A stretch of 64,000 nt of DNA from Hydrogenophaga sp. PAMC20947 (GTDB lineage: Bacteria; Pseudomonadota; Gammaproteobacteria; Burkholderiales; Burkholderiaceae_C), in the NCBI RefSeq assembly GCF_004795855.1, contig NZ_CP039252.1, positions 620,001 through 684,000 on the forward strand, in the 5' to 3' direction. Shown one piece after another: positions 24,035-33,195 of the stretch. The translations under genes were made by a program, and so were the position numbers. Position 1 is the stretch's first letter; every line of letters begins with the position of its first letter. The notes below the pieces were generated by a model. The model worked only from the letters and a program-made list of their open reading frames with translations. It was not told where the DNA came from and did no database searches.

Positions 24035-24943
24035 CTAACCCATCCAGAGCGAGCGCCACAGCAGGATCGGGACGTCCAGCTTGCCGACTTTGACCCGCTT
24101 CTCCCAGCTGCGGTGGCGTTGCCGGCTCACTTTGTCGAGGATGCGCAGGCCGCCCTGCACAACCAGTCTCAACTCCCAGCCCGCACGACCCGGCAAGCGC
24201 AGTGCCAACGGGGCTCCCTCGCTCATGCGCGCCCGGGCGTCGTCGCACAGGCGAGCCACCAGCTTTTGGCGGCGAACGTCCACGGCGGGTTCAACGACAG
24301 CGCCGGGCAAAAAATCCTGCCGTTGCAGGCCATGCCGGTCCAGCAGGTCGGCGGGCAGGTAATGGCGGCCTCGGGGCAGGTCTTCGCTGAGGTCTTGCCA
24401 GAAATTGATCAGTTGCAGCGCGCTGCAAATGCGATCGCTTTGGGTGAGCGAGACGCTGTCGTTGACGCCATACAGGTGCAGCATCAAGCGGCCCACCGGG
24501 TTGGCGGAAAGCTTGCAATACGCCAGCAGCTCGTCGAGATGCGCATATCCCTGTGCGCTGGCGGTGAAGCGGACGTCCTGTTCGAAGGCGCTGATCAGAT
24601 CGCGCAGCAACTCGGTGGGCAGGTCGTGGGTGCGCACGGCCAGAGCCAGGGGCTCGAAAACGGTGCGCCATCGGGGGGGCGCACCGTTTGTCGAGGGTGA
24701 CAGCGTCGCGGTGAGGCAGGCCCGGTATTCGGCGAGATCGGCCAGACGTTCTTCGGCGCTGGCAGGCCCTTCGTCGGCGATATCGTCCGCTGTCCTGGCG
24801 AAATGGTAGATCGCCGCCACCGCTGGGCGCAGCGCCGGCGGACACAGCCATGAAGCGACAGGGAAGTTCTCGTAGTGGCCCACTTGGCCCGACAGTGGCG
24901 CGGCTTCAGCGGGTGGGGTATGCGGCGGGAGGGCGTCTGGCAT
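24035..24943 (-). CDS. hpnC: Hydroxysqualene synthase
   Basis: A 302-residue squalene/phytoene-synthase-fold enzyme that converts presqualene diphosphate to hydroxysqualene. The Asp-rich motifs are TADDIADE (D53-D57) and NFWQDLSEDLPRGRHYLP. The N-terminal VGHYENFPVASWLCP stretch (about residues 21-35) is characteristic of HpnC as against HpnD. Gene order on the minus strand is hpnC, then two antisense genes, then hpnD and hpnE, so hpnC needs its own transcript or a read-through across the plus-strand pair. Confidence 0.92.
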   Translation of the reverse strand: MPDALPPHTPPAEAAPLSGQVGHYENFPVASWLCPPALRPAVAAIYHFARTADDIADEGPASAEERLADLAEYRACLTATLSPSTNGAPPRWRTVFEPLALAVRTHDLPTELLRDLISAFEQDVRFTASAQGYAHLDELLAYCKLSANPVGRLMLHLYGVNDSVSLTQSDRICSALQLINFWQDLSEDLPRGRHYLPADLLDRHGLQRQDFLPGAVVEPAVDVRRQKLVARLCDDARARMSEGAPLALRLPGRAGWELRLVVQGGLRILDKVSRQRHRSWEKRVKVGKLDVPILLWRSLWMG

Positions 24944-25091
24944 GGGGTTCGAGGGTGTCGGGTCTGGGGTTGGGGGAGGGTGGCGCAGCTGTCAGCTCTG
25001 TCAGGGTGCAGCGGTCCAGTGAGGGTGGACCGTGCAGAGTGTCTGGCGGTGGGTGTCGCCCGTTGGGTCTGATTGGACTACAATTTTGATT

Positions 25092-25105
25092 ACTAACCGG
25101 TCAGT
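25092..25105. promoter_or_regulatory. Candidate TetR-type operator
   Basis: ACTAACC-GGTCAGT is a 14-base inverted repeat with one mismatched pair, centred on CCGG. Such sites are typical of TetR-family repressors of RND pumps. It lies about 68 bases before the membrane fusion protein start. No TetR gene is present in the window. Confidence 0.45.
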
Positions 25106-25172
25106 CATTAATTTTCCGGCCTTCTGCAGTCCTCCTCCGGGCACTGCTGCACGCTCATTTACACGCCCTGGT

Positions 25173-26279
25173 ATGCATTTCACTCCTCTGGTCCTGTCTG
25201 CCGTTGTAGCGCTTTCGATGGCAGGGTGCTCCCGCCCCGAGGCACCTCCCGAGCCCATCCGATCGGTCAAACTGATCACGGTAACCGCCAGCGGCGTGAC
25301 CGCCCGCCAGGAGCTTTCCGGCGAAGTGCGTGCCCGTACCGAGTCGCGATTGGGCTTCCGGGTGGGTGGAAAACTCATTGAACGGCCAGCGGAAGTGGGG
25401 CAAATGGTGAAAGCGGGTCAGCTGCTCGCCCGCCTCGATGCCACCGACCTCAGGCTGGCCAGTCAGGCTGCTCAAGCCCAAGTGACTGCGGCCCAGTCGC
25501 AGCGCGACCTGGCTGCGGCCGACCTCAAGCGTTTCACGGATCTCAAGGCCCAGGGCTTTGTCAGTGGTGCCGAGATCGAGCGCCGCCAAGCCACATTGCA
25601 AGCCGCTGACGCGACATTGCAGCAGGCGCGGGCCCAAGGGTCTGTGCAGGGCCACCAGGCAGACTACACCCGTTTGCTGGCCGATGCCGCCGGGGTGGTG
25701 GTGTCGGTGGACGCTGAGGCGGGCCAAGTGGTGGCCGCTGGAAGTCCCGTGGTCCGGATCGCACGCGACGGTGCGCGCGATGTGGTGTTCTCAATACCGG
25801 AGAGCGATCTGGCGCTGATCAAGCCTGGGCTGCAAGCCCAGGTGCGCCTGTGGGCCAATACAGCTCAGGGGCTGGACACGCCGTTGCTCGGGGAGGTGCG
25901 GGAAGTTGCCGCCAGCGCGGATCCCGTCACCCGGACTTTCCAGGTCAAGCTGGCGCTGCCCGTGGATGCGGTCGCACCCTTGGGTGCCACAGCCTATGTG
26001 GTGTTGCCGCCCGCATCGGGTGACGCACCCGTGGTGATCAAGCTGCCCACCAGTGCCCTGATGTCCGCGAATGCGGTTGACAAGAAGAGCTCGGCGGTCT
26101 GGGTGTTTGATGTGGCCACCAGCACCGTACAGTCAAGACCGGTGCAAGTCGGCGGTGCCGATGGCAATCAGATGGTCATTCTCTCGGGCTTGAAGCCCGG
26201 TGACGAAGTGGTGGTGGCCGGGGTGCATGTGCTGTCCCCCGGTCAGCACGTGATCCGCTTCGCTGCCGCTGCGCGCTGA
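25173..26279 (+). CDS. RND efflux periplasmic adaptor (membrane fusion lipoprotein)
   Basis: A 368-residue MFP with lipobox MAGC (Cys18). A biotinyl-lipoyl-like barrel half is split around a helical hairpin (about residues 75-150, Ala/Gln-rich heptads). A beta-barrel and a membrane-proximal domain (VLSGLKPGDEVVVAGVHVLSPGQ) complete it. It links the inner-membrane pump to a TolC-type outer-membrane channel. ATG 25173 was chosen as it starts the lipoprotein signal; in-frame codons upstream overlap the putative operator. The pump gene follows 7 bases later and no outer-membrane gene follows. Confidence 0.9.
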   Translation: MHFTPLVLSAVVALSMAGCSRPEAPPEPIRSVKLITVTASGVTARQELSGEVRARTESRLGFRVGGKLIERPAEVGQMVKAGQLLARLDATDLRLASQAAQAQVTAAQSQRDLAAADLKRFTDLKAQGFVSGAEIERRQATLQAADATLQQARAQGSVQGHQADYTRLLADAAGVVVSVDAEAGQVVAAGSPVVRIARDGARDVVFSIPESDLALIKPGLQAQVRLWANTAQGLDTPLLGEVREVAASADPVTRTFQVKLALPVDAVAPLGATAYVVLPPASGDAPVVIKLPTSALMSANAVDKKSSAVWVFDVATSTVQSRPVQVGGADGNQMVILSGLKPGDEVVVAGVHVLSPGQHVIRFAAAAR

Positions 26280-26286
26280 GGTGGGC

Positions 26287-29200
26287 ATGAGCAAAACAAC
26301 GCCGCCGGCAGCAGAGTCGGCTTCCTGGGTTTCGCGTTTCAACCTGTCGCAATGGGCCCTGGACCATCAGGCCTTCACACGGTATCTGATGATCGTCCTG
26401 ATGTTGTTGGGCGTGGCCGCCTACTTCCAGTTGGGACAAGACGAAGACCCACCTTTCACCTTCCGGGCGATGGTGGTTCGCGCCTACTGGCCCGGGGCCA
26501 CCTCACAGCAGGTGGCCGAGCAGGTCGCTGACCGGCTGGAAAAGACCCTGCAGGAAGTGCCCTATGCCGACAAGATCCGAAGCTATTCCAAGCCGGGCGA
26601 AGCCCAGATCATTTTCCAGATCAAGGATTCGTCGCCACCTGGGGAGGTGAATCAGGTCTGGTATTCGGTGCGCAAGAAAATTGGGGACATGCGCTCCACG
26701 CTGCCGGCAGGGGTGATCGGGCCGTTCTTCAATGACGATTTTGGAGACGTTTACGGCGTGATCTACGCCTTGCAGGGCGATGGTTTTTCGCCAGCTGACA
26801 CCAAGCGGGTGGCCGACGAAGCGCGGCAGCGGTTGCTGCGTGTGAAGGACGTGAGCAAGGTCGCTCTGTTTGGTACGCAAGACGAGAAGCTTTATATCGA
26901 AATTTCCCAGAAACGCCTGGCGGTACTGGGGCTGGATGTTCAGCAAGTGCTGGCTGCGCTTGGGCAGCAGAACGCGGTGGAGTCGGCAGGGACCGTGCAG
27001 TCCCCTCTGGATGCCGTGCAGGTCCGGGTGGATGGTGCGTTCAATTCCGTCGATGACCTCAAGGCCATGCCCATCCGTGCGCCCAACGGCACGCAGATCC
27101 GGCTGGGTGACCTGGCCGAGGTGCGCCTGGGGTATGCCGATCCCATGCAGGTCATGGTTCGCCACAACGGCAAGGAGAGCATTGCGCTGGGCATTTCGAT
27201 GGCCAAAGGGGGCGACATCATCGCCTTGGGCGAGGCGCTCAAAGTGGCCGTTGCCGACATCCAGCGCAACCTGCCCGCGGGCATGGAGCTGCTGCAGGTG
27301 CAGGACCAGCCGGCTGCGGTGTCCCGCTCGGTCGGTGAGTTCGTCAAGGTGTTGATTGAAGCGGTGGTGATTGTGCTGGCCGTGAGCTTTCTGGCGTTGG
27401 GTCTGCACAAACGCGAAGGAGGAACCGGCTTTCGCCGCTATACACTGGACATCCGCCCCGGCCTGGTGGTGTTCATTACCATCCCGCTGGTGCTGGCGAT
27501 CACCTTCCTCGTGATGCGGTACTGGGGCATTGGTTTGCACAAGATATCGCTGGGTTCGCTGATCATTGCGCTGGGCCTGCTGGTTGACGACGCCATCATT
27601 GCGGTGGAAATGATGGTGCGCAAGCTGGAAGAAGGGTATTCCATGATGAGGGCAGCGACCTTCACCTGGGAAGCCACCGCCATGCCCATGCTCACCGGCA
27701 CGCTCATCACAGCCGCTGGCTTTTTGCCCATCGGCATGGCGAAGTCGACCGTGGGTGAATACACGTTTGCCATCTTTGGGGTGACGGCTGCGGCCCTGAT
27801 CATTTCCTGGGTGGTGGCGGTGATGTTTGTGCCTTACCTGGGTGTGCGCCTGCTCAAAGTCAAGGCCCACGTGGGCCCTGCCCAGGAAGTCTTCGACGGC
27901 CCGTTCAACGACCGATTCCGAGCGCTGGTGGACTGGTGTGTACAACACCGGTGGATCACCATCGGGCTGACCATCGGCACCTTTGTGCTGGGGGTCGTGG
28001 GCATGGGTCAGGTGCAGCAGCAGTTTTTCCCCGACTCGAACCGACCAGAAATCATCGTCGACGTGTGGCTGCCCGAGGGGACCAGCATGGCGGCCAATCT
28101 GGCGATCACCCGTCGCGTGGAAGCCCGCCTGGCCGAAGAGCCGGGCGTCAGCAGCGTCACCACCTGGGTGGGCTCTGGCGTGCCGCGTTTTTACCTGCCG
28201 CTGGACCAGGTATTCCCCCAGACCAACGTGTCGCAGATGATCGTTTTGCCACGGGACCTCGAGACACGTGAGCGATTGCGCAAGGCCTTGCCAGCTTTGC
28301 TGGCGGCCGAATTTCCTGAAGTGCGAGGCCGGGTGAAGTTGCTGCCCAACGGCCCGCCAGTGCCGTACCCGGTTCAGTTTCGTGTGGAGGGGCCGGATCC
28401 TGCCGTCTTGCGCGGGCTGGCGGACGAAGTGAAAGTGGCCGTGCGGAAAAACGACCACATGCGCGGTGTCAACGACAACTGGAACGAATCGGTCAAGGTC
28501 TTCCGCCTCGAGGTGGATCAGGTCAAAGCCCGTGCCCTGGGCGTGTCGAGCCAGTCCATTGCCCAGGCATCCCGTGCCATCGTGAGCGGCACCACCATTG
28601 GCCAATACCGCGATGGCGACAAGCTGATCGACATCGTGTTCCGCCAGCCCTTGTCGGAGCGCGACGCTATTTCCAGCCTGGCGAATGCGTATTTGCCTTC
28701 CGCATCGGGCAAGAGCATTCCCTTGCTGCAAATCGCCAAACCCGTGTTCGACTGGGAACCGGGGGTGATCTGGCGCCAAAACCGCGAGTACGCGATCACC
28801 GTGCAGGGCGACGTGGCCGAGGGCTTGCAGGGCGCTACCGTGACGGCAGAGTTGATGCCAGGCCTGAACAAGATCAGCACGGACTGGGCGGAGCGTGGCT
28901 TGCAGGGCTATCGTGTGGTGGTCGCTGGTGCGGTTGAAGAGAGCAGCAAAGGGTCGTCGTCGATTGCGGCGGGCGTGCCCATCATGTTGTTCCTCACGTT
29001 CACCTTGCTGATGCTGCAGTTGCAGAGCTTCAGCCGCTCCTTGCTGGTATTTTTGACGGGACCGCTTGGATTGGCCGGTGTTGCAGGCGCCTTGCTGTTG
29101 CTGAACAAGCCGTTTGGTTTCGTGGCGTTGCTGGGCGTGATCGCCTTGATGGGCATGATCCAGCGCAATTCCGTGATCCTGATTGATCAGATTGAGCAAG

Positions 29201-29448
29201 ACCGATCCCGGGGCGTGCCCGCCTGGGAAGCGATCGTGGAAGCGGCTGTGCGCCGCATGCGACCCATTGTGCTGACCGCTGCGGCGGCCGTTTTGGCCAT
29301 GATCCCGCTGTCTCGCAGCGTGTTCTGGGGCCCGATGGCCGTGGCCATCATGGGTGGGTTGATCGTGGCCACGGTGCTGACACTGTTGGCTCTGCCCGCC
29401 ATGTACGCCGCCTGGTTTAGGGTTCAACGGCCTGAAGCCGTGCACTGA
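26287..29448 (+). CDS. RND-family efflux transporter, HAE-like
   Basis: A 1053-residue inner-membrane proton antiporter with the expected N-terminal TM helix, large periplasmic loop, six-helix block, second loop and C-terminal block. The TM4 motif GLLVDDAIIAVE carries the two Asp residues of the proton relay, and GMIQRNSVILIDQIE is the matching later helix. The sequence looks like the smaller-molecule/HAE-related branch, not the heavy-metal CusA type. GTG 26281 is an alternative start two codons earlier. Drug specificity is not predictable. Confidence 0.92.
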   Translation: MSKTTPPAAESASWVSRFNLSQWALDHQAFTRYLMIVLMLLGVAAYFQLGQDEDPPFTFRAMVVRAYWPGATSQQVAEQVADRLEKTLQEVPYADKIRSYSKPGEAQIIFQIKDSSPPGEVNQVWYSVRKKIGDMRSTLPAGVIGPFFNDDFGDVYGVIYALQGDGFSPADTKRVADEARQRLLRVKDVSKVALFGTQDEKLYIEISQKRLAVLGLDVQQVLAALGQQNAVESAGTVQSPLDAVQVRVDGAFNSVDDLKAMPIRAPNGTQIRLGDLAEVRLGYADPMQVMVRHNGKESIALGISMAKGGDIIALGEALKVAVADIQRNLPAGMELLQVQDQPAAVSRSVGEFVKVLIEAVVIVLAVSFLALGLHKREGGTGFRRYTLDIRPGLVVFITIPLVLAITFLVMRYWGIGLHKISLGSLIIALGLLVDDAIIAVEMMVRKLEEGYSMMRAATFTWEATAMPMLTGTLITAAGFLPIGMAKSTVGEYTFAIFGVTAAALIISWVVAVMFVPYLGVRLLKVKAHVGPAQEVFDGPFNDRFRALVDWCVQHRWITIGLTIGTFVLGVVGMGQVQQQFFPDSNRPEIIVDVWLPEGTSMAANLAITRRVEARLAEEPGVSSVTTWVGSGVPRFYLPLDQVFPQTNVSQMIVLPRDLETRERLRKALPALLAAEFPEVRGRVKLLPNGPPVPYPVQFRVEGPDPAVLRGLADEVKVAVRKNDHMRGVNDNWNESVKVFRLEVDQVKARALGVSSQSIAQASRAIVSGTTIGQYRDGDKLIDIVFRQPLSERDAISSLANAYLPSASGKSIPLLQIAKPVFDWEPGVIWRQNREYAITVQGDVAEGLQGATVTAELMPGLNKISTDWAERGLQGYRVVVAGAVEESSKGSSSIAAGVPIMLFLTFTLLMLQLQSFSRSLLVFLTGPLGLAGVAGALLLLNKPFGFVALLGVIALMGMIQRNSVILIDQIEQDRSRGVPAWEAIVEAAVRRMRPIVLTAAAAVLAMIPLSRSVFWGPMAVAIMGGLIVATVLTLLALPAMYAAWFRVQRPEAVH

Positions 29449-29470
29449 AGCAGTTTGGGGTGGGGTGGAC

Positions 29471-29516
29471 TTGAAACGTCTGTTTCTTTATACTCATAAA
29501 GATCGAGATGTTTCAA
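29471..29516. promoter_or_regulatory. Candidate operator region of the RpiR regulator
   Basis: GAAAC-GTCT-GTTTC (29472-29485) is a perfect 5-base inverted repeat. TTGAAAC (29471-29477) also pairs at distance with GTTTCAA (29510-29516). This lies 10-56 bases before the regulator start and is suited to autoregulation. Confidence 0.45.
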
Positions 29517-29526
29517 TTCCATTGAT

Positions 29527-30426
29527 TTGCCCCTGCACCAACTCACCCAGCTGATCGACCGCCACTTTGAGGCCCTGAGCCCTGAGTTGCAGCGGGCGGC
29601 GCGCTGGGTGCGCGAACACCCCTCGGCTTTGGGCTTGCAGTCCATGCGCCATTCGGCGCAGGCAGCAGGGGTAGCGCCCGCCACCATGACGCGCCTGGCC
29701 CAGGCGCTGGGCGTGGGCGGTTTTGAAGGGTTGCGCGCGCCGGTGATTCAGCACCTGAGCGAAACCTCACGTCGCTCCAGTCCGATCAATGAACAGGCCA
29801 CGTCGGATGGCGCTCGCGGTTCGCTGGGTCATCTGGTGCGCACGCAAGTGGCCAACGTGCATTCCATCGAGAGCAATTCACCCGCCGCCTTCAGCGCCGC
29901 CGCCCAGGCCATCCTCGCCGCGAGGTCGGTGGGATTTCTGGGCTTGCGAGCCAGTTTCGGCATCGCCCACCACTTGCAATACACCTGCGACTGGCTCCGT
30001 CGGGACACCTGGCTCGTCGTAGAGCCTGTCCTCGGCGGCAGTGACCGACTGAGCGATCTGGGGGAGACCGATCTGCTGGTGGTGGTCAGCCAGGCGCCTT
30101 ACACCCGTCCGGTTGTCGAGGCGGCGCAAGAGCTCCATGCACGGGGTGTTCCTGTGTTGGCCCTCACCGACAGTCCGCTGTCCCCGCTGGCCGGGGCCGC
30201 CCGCTGGGTGCTGTTGTTCGATACCCATGCTTCGGGGTTCTTCCATTCCATGGCCGGTGCACAGGCGTTGGCTGAAGTGTTGATGAACGAAGTCGCCACC
30301 ATGGGAGGCGACGCCGTGGCGCTGCGCCTGGCTCAACGACAACAACGCCACCGCGATGCCCGCACCTATTGGGAGCGCGGTCCACGAACCCCTCGCATGG
30401 TCAAAACACCCACCACTGTGGCCTGA
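29527..30426 (+). CDS. RpiR/MurR-family transcriptional regulator
   Basis: A 299-residue regulator with an N-terminal HTH_6 domain (SMRHSAQAAGVAPATMTRLAQALG, about residues 38-62) and a SIS domain (about 120-260; VGFLGLRASFGIAH, VVVSQAPYTRPVVEAAQ, VLALTDSPLSPLA). SIS domains bind phosphosugars in classic members, but related regulators sense amino acids or amines. The start is TTG 29527, since an ATG just upstream is out of frame and stops. It precedes the aminotransferase and TAXI-TRAP genes and probably controls them. Confidence 0.85.
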   Translation: MPLHQLTQLIDRHFEALSPELQRAARWVREHPSALGLQSMRHSAQAAGVAPATMTRLAQALGVGGFEGLRAPVIQHLSETSRRSSPINEQATSDGARGSLGHLVRTQVANVHSIESNSPAAFSAAAQAILAARSVGFLGLRASFGIAHHLQYTCDWLRRDTWLVVEPVLGGSDRLSDLGETDLLVVVSQAPYTRPVVEAAQELHARGVPVLALTDSPLSPLAGAARWVLLFDTHASGFFHSMAGAQALAEVLMNEVATMGGDAVALRLAQRQQRHRDARTYWERGPRTPRMVKTPTTVA

Positions 30427-30487
30427 CCCTGAAAATCTCCTCGGCTGCCATTTCCAGTTCCAGTTCCCTTTTTCTTTAAGCACCACC

Positions 30488-31852
30488 ATGAACGCACGTC
30501 CGACATCCTTCAGTCCCCAGGACACCAAAGTCTTTCACCGCCAGTTGCGCAGCGGCCTTCCTGTGGCGGTTGCAGGGCAGGGCGTTGAGTTGGTCGATGC
30601 AACGGGCAAGCGCTATATCGACGCTTCGGGCGGTGCGGCCGTGTCATGCCTGGGCCATGGCCATCCCGATGTGATCGCGGCGATGCATGGGCAGATCGAC
30701 CGCCTGGCCTATGCCCACACCAGCTTCTTCACCACCGAAGTGGCTGAAGAACTCGCCACGCTGCTGATCGACAGCGCGCCGCAGGGCATGAGCCATGTCT
30801 ATTTTGTGAGCGGTGGCTCGGAGGCTGTGGAAGCCGCGCTCAAGATGGCCCGGCAGTATTTTGTGGAGCTGGGTCAGCCCCAGCGTGAGCATTTCATCGC
30901 CCGCCGCCAGAGTTACCACGGCAACACCCTCGGGGCGTTGGCCGTGGGGGGCAATGCCTGGCGCCGTGAGCAGTTCAAACCGTTGCTGATCGATGTCACC
31001 CATGTCTCGCCCTGCTATGAGTACCGCGACCGGCGGGCCGACGAAACCCCGGAGCAGTACGGGCAACGCCTGGTGGCCGAGTTGTCGGACGCGATTGATC
31101 GACTGGGTGGCCAGAATGTGATGGCCTTTGTGGCCGAAACCATTGGTGGCGCCACAGCCGGCGTGCTCACGCCGGTCCCTGGGTATTTCAAGGGCGTGCG
31201 CGAGCTCTGCGATCGGCACGGCATCTTGCTCATTTTGGACGAGGTGATGTGTGGGATGGGTCGCAGCGGCACGTTGCATGCGTGTGAACAAGAAGGCGTG
31301 GTGCCCGATCTGCTGACGATCGCCAAGGGCCTGGGCGGTGGATACCAGCCCATTGGCGCAGTGCTGGCGCAAGGCAAGCTGGTGGAGGCGTTTCGCCGGG
31401 GCAGTGGCCTGTTTCAGCACGGCCACACCTACCTCGGCCATGCGGTGGCTTGTGCGGCCGCACTGGCCGTGCAGCGCGTGATCATTCGCGATGGCTTGTT
31501 GTCTCAGGTCGTAGCGCGCGGCGCGACTTTGCAAGCCTTTCTGCAACAGCGATTCGGCGATCACCCGCATGTGGGCGATATCCGGGGTCGCGGACTGTTC
31601 TGGGGCGTCGAGTTGGTGGCGGACCGAGCGAGCAAACAGTGGTTTGATCCAGCCCGAAAGCTGCATGCCCGCATCAAGGTCGAAGCCATGACCGAAGGGC
31701 TGATGGTCTATCCCATGAGTGGGACGGTTGATGGGGTGCGGGGCGACCATATCCTGCTGGCGCCCCCGTTCATCACCAGTGAGGCCGAATTGGCACAGAT
31801 CGTGCATCGTCTGGGGGTGGCTGTGGATCGCGCCATTGCGGTCACCGCCTGA
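30488..31852 (+). CDS. Class III (PLP) aminotransferase
   Basis: A 454-residue fold-type I aminotransferase. The PLP Lys is Lys280 in TIAKGLGGGYQPIG, and Asp251 of LILDEVMCGMGRSG pairs with the pyridine nitrogen. The YFVSGGSEAVEAALKMARQY stretch (105-124) is the cofactor phosphate region. The subgroup uses omega-amino acids, amines or taurine-like donors; exact substrate is unclear. ATG 30488 starts the family sequence, 62 bases after the regulator stop. Its position before a TAXI-TRAP importer suggests it deaminates the imported compound. Confidence 0.88.
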   Translation: MNARPTSFSPQDTKVFHRQLRSGLPVAVAGQGVELVDATGKRYIDASGGAAVSCLGHGHPDVIAAMHGQIDRLAYAHTSFFTTEVAEELATLLIDSAPQGMSHVYFVSGGSEAVEAALKMARQYFVELGQPQREHFIARRQSYHGNTLGALAVGGNAWRREQFKPLLIDVTHVSPCYEYRDRRADETPEQYGQRLVAELSDAIDRLGGQNVMAFVAETIGGATAGVLTPVPGYFKGVRELCDRHGILLILDEVMCGMGRSGTLHACEQEGVVPDLLTIAKGLGGGYQPIGAVLAQGKLVEAFRRGSGLFQHGHTYLGHAVACAAALAVQRVIIRDGLLSQVVARGATLQAFLQQRFGDHPHVGDIRGRGLFWGVELVADRASKQWFDPARKLHARIKVEAMTEGLMVYPMSGTVDGVRGDHILLAPPFITSEAELAQIVHRLGVAVDRAIAVTA

Positions 31853-31874
31853 AACAACGGCATCTGACCTTGTA

Positions 31875-31886
31875 TAAGTTAACTTA
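31875..31886. promoter_or_regulatory. Perfect 12-base palindrome upstream of the TAXI gene
   Basis: TAAGTTAACTTA lies 23 bases after the aminotransferase stop and about 200 bases before the TAXI binding-protein gene. The 234-base gap holds no gene. It is a possible operator. Confidence 0.35.
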
Positions 31887-32031
31887 CTGGTGCATTACAG
31901 ATGCAAATCTCATGGTGAGACCCGAGAAGACAACGGCGAGAGTCGGGGTAGCATCGGGTCTTGCGTGCGGTCGTGGACCCGCCCAATGCGTTTGAATGTG
32001 AGCGCGCTGTTCAGGTCCACTTGACCAACGA

Positions 32032-32056
32032 AGAACCGCAGAATTCTGCTGGTTCT
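32032..32056. promoter_or_regulatory. Long inverted repeat before the TAXI gene
   Basis: AGAACC and GGTTCT flank the perfect palindrome GCAGAATTCTGC with one unpaired T, making an almost continuous 12-base-pair inverted repeat ending 30 bases before the start codon. It could be an operator or an RNA hairpin near the ribosome-binding site. Confidence 0.45.
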
Positions 32057-32086
32057 GTTTATTGAAATCTAGAACAAGGAGTCTGT

Positions 32087-33073
32087 ATGACCATTTCTCT
32101 GAAAGCCACTCTCTCCAGCATGTCGATTGCTGCCGCAGCGATCACCATGGGCCTGCCCATGGCCGCGCAAGCCCAGCAAAAATTCATGACCATCGGTACC
32201 GGTGGTGTGACAGGTGTGTACTACGCAGCGGGCGGCTCAATCTGCCGTTTGGTCAACAAAGACCGCAAGACACATGGTTTCCGCTGCACGGTGGAATCCA
32301 CCGGGGGCTCTGTGGCCAACATCAACACCATCAAAGGGGGTGACCTGGACTTCGGCGTTGCCCAGTCCGACTGGAACTTCCACGGCTACAAAGGCACCAA
32401 GGCCTTTGAGGCCAGCGGTCCATTCAACGACCTGCGTTCGGTGTTCTCGCTCCACCCCGAGCCGTTCACCGTGTTGGCCCGCGCCGATGCCAACATCAAG
32501 AACTTCTCTGACCTCAAGGGCAAGCGCGTGAACGTGGGCAACCCCGGTTCGGGCACCCGTGCGTCCATGGACGAGTTGCTGGCCGCCCAAGGCATGAAGC
32601 TGTCTGACTTCGGTCTGGCCGCAGAGCTCAAGGCCGACGAACATGGCGCCGCGCTGTGCGACAACAAGATCGACGCTTTCTTCTATGGCGTGGGTCACCC
32701 CAGTGCCAACATCCAGGATCCCGTGACCACCTGCGGCGCCAAGTTGGTGAACATCACTGGCCCTGGCATCGACAAGCTGGTGGCGGCCAACTCGTACTAC
32801 GCCAAAGCCACCATCCCAGGCGGCATGTACAAAGGCAACGACGCGCCGACCCAGACCTATGGTGTGTTGGCCACACTCGTGACCTCGGCCAAGCAGCCCG
32901 ATGACATGGTCTACACCTTGGTGAAGGCCGTGTTTGAGAACTTCGACGACTTCAAGAAGCTTCACCCTGCCTTTGCCAATCTGAAGCCTGAGAACATGGT
33001 CTCGGACGGCTTGTCGGCCCCGTTGCACCCCGGCGCTGCCAAGTACTACAAAGAAAAGGGCTGGATCAAGTAA
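32087..33073 (+). CDS. TAXI-family TRAP transporter binding protein
   Basis: A 328-residue periplasmic binding protein with signal peptide (AAQAQQ cleavage region near residue 28). It has the TAXI hallmark [24 protein letters not shown], then [23 protein letters not shown] and [20 protein letters not shown] stands 6 bases upstream of ATG. TAXI proteins deliver ligands, for example glutamate, 2-oxoglutarate or related compounds, to fused TRAP permeases. The permease gene follows after a terminator-like hairpin. The ligand here is unknown; neighbours suggest an amino compound. Confidence 0.92.
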   Translation: MTISLKATLSSMSIAAAAITMGLPMAAQAQQKFMTIGTGGVTGVYYAAGGSICRLVNKDRKTHGFRCTVESTGGSVANINTIKGGDLDFGVAQSDWNFHGYKGTKAFEASGPFNDLRSVFSLHPEPFTVLARADANIKNFSDLKGKRVNVGNPGSGTRASMDELLAAQGMKLSDFGLAAELKADEHGAALCDNKIDAFFYGVGHPSANIQDPVTTCGAKLVNITGPGIDKLVAANSYYAKATIPGGMYKGNDAPTQTYGVLATLVTSAKQPDDMVYTLVKAVFENFDDFKKLHPAFANLKPENMVSDGLSAPLHPGAAKYYKEKGWIK

Positions 33074-33093
33074 TCCACTTCCGCCTCTGGTAG

Positions 33094-33135
33094 CCACCCC
33101 ATGCGCGGTACTCGCTCATGGGGTGGTTTGTTTTT
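33094..33135 (+). terminator. Hairpin with T-tract between TAXI and TRAP permease genes
   Basis: CCACCCCATG (33094-33103) pairs perfectly with CATGGGGTGG (33117-33126) across a 13-base loop, followed by TTTGTTTTT. It would reduce permease transcription relative to the binding protein. Confidence 0.8.
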
Positions 33136-33195
33136 GGGGTCGCGGACGCACGGCGAAACCCAGTCTCAGACCATGACCGGTCAAGGAGCTCTTGC

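Noticed and set aside
26503..29445. 980-codon minus-strand open frame
   Set aside because: It is the antisense of the RND pump gene, rich in His/Gln, with no recognisable domain.
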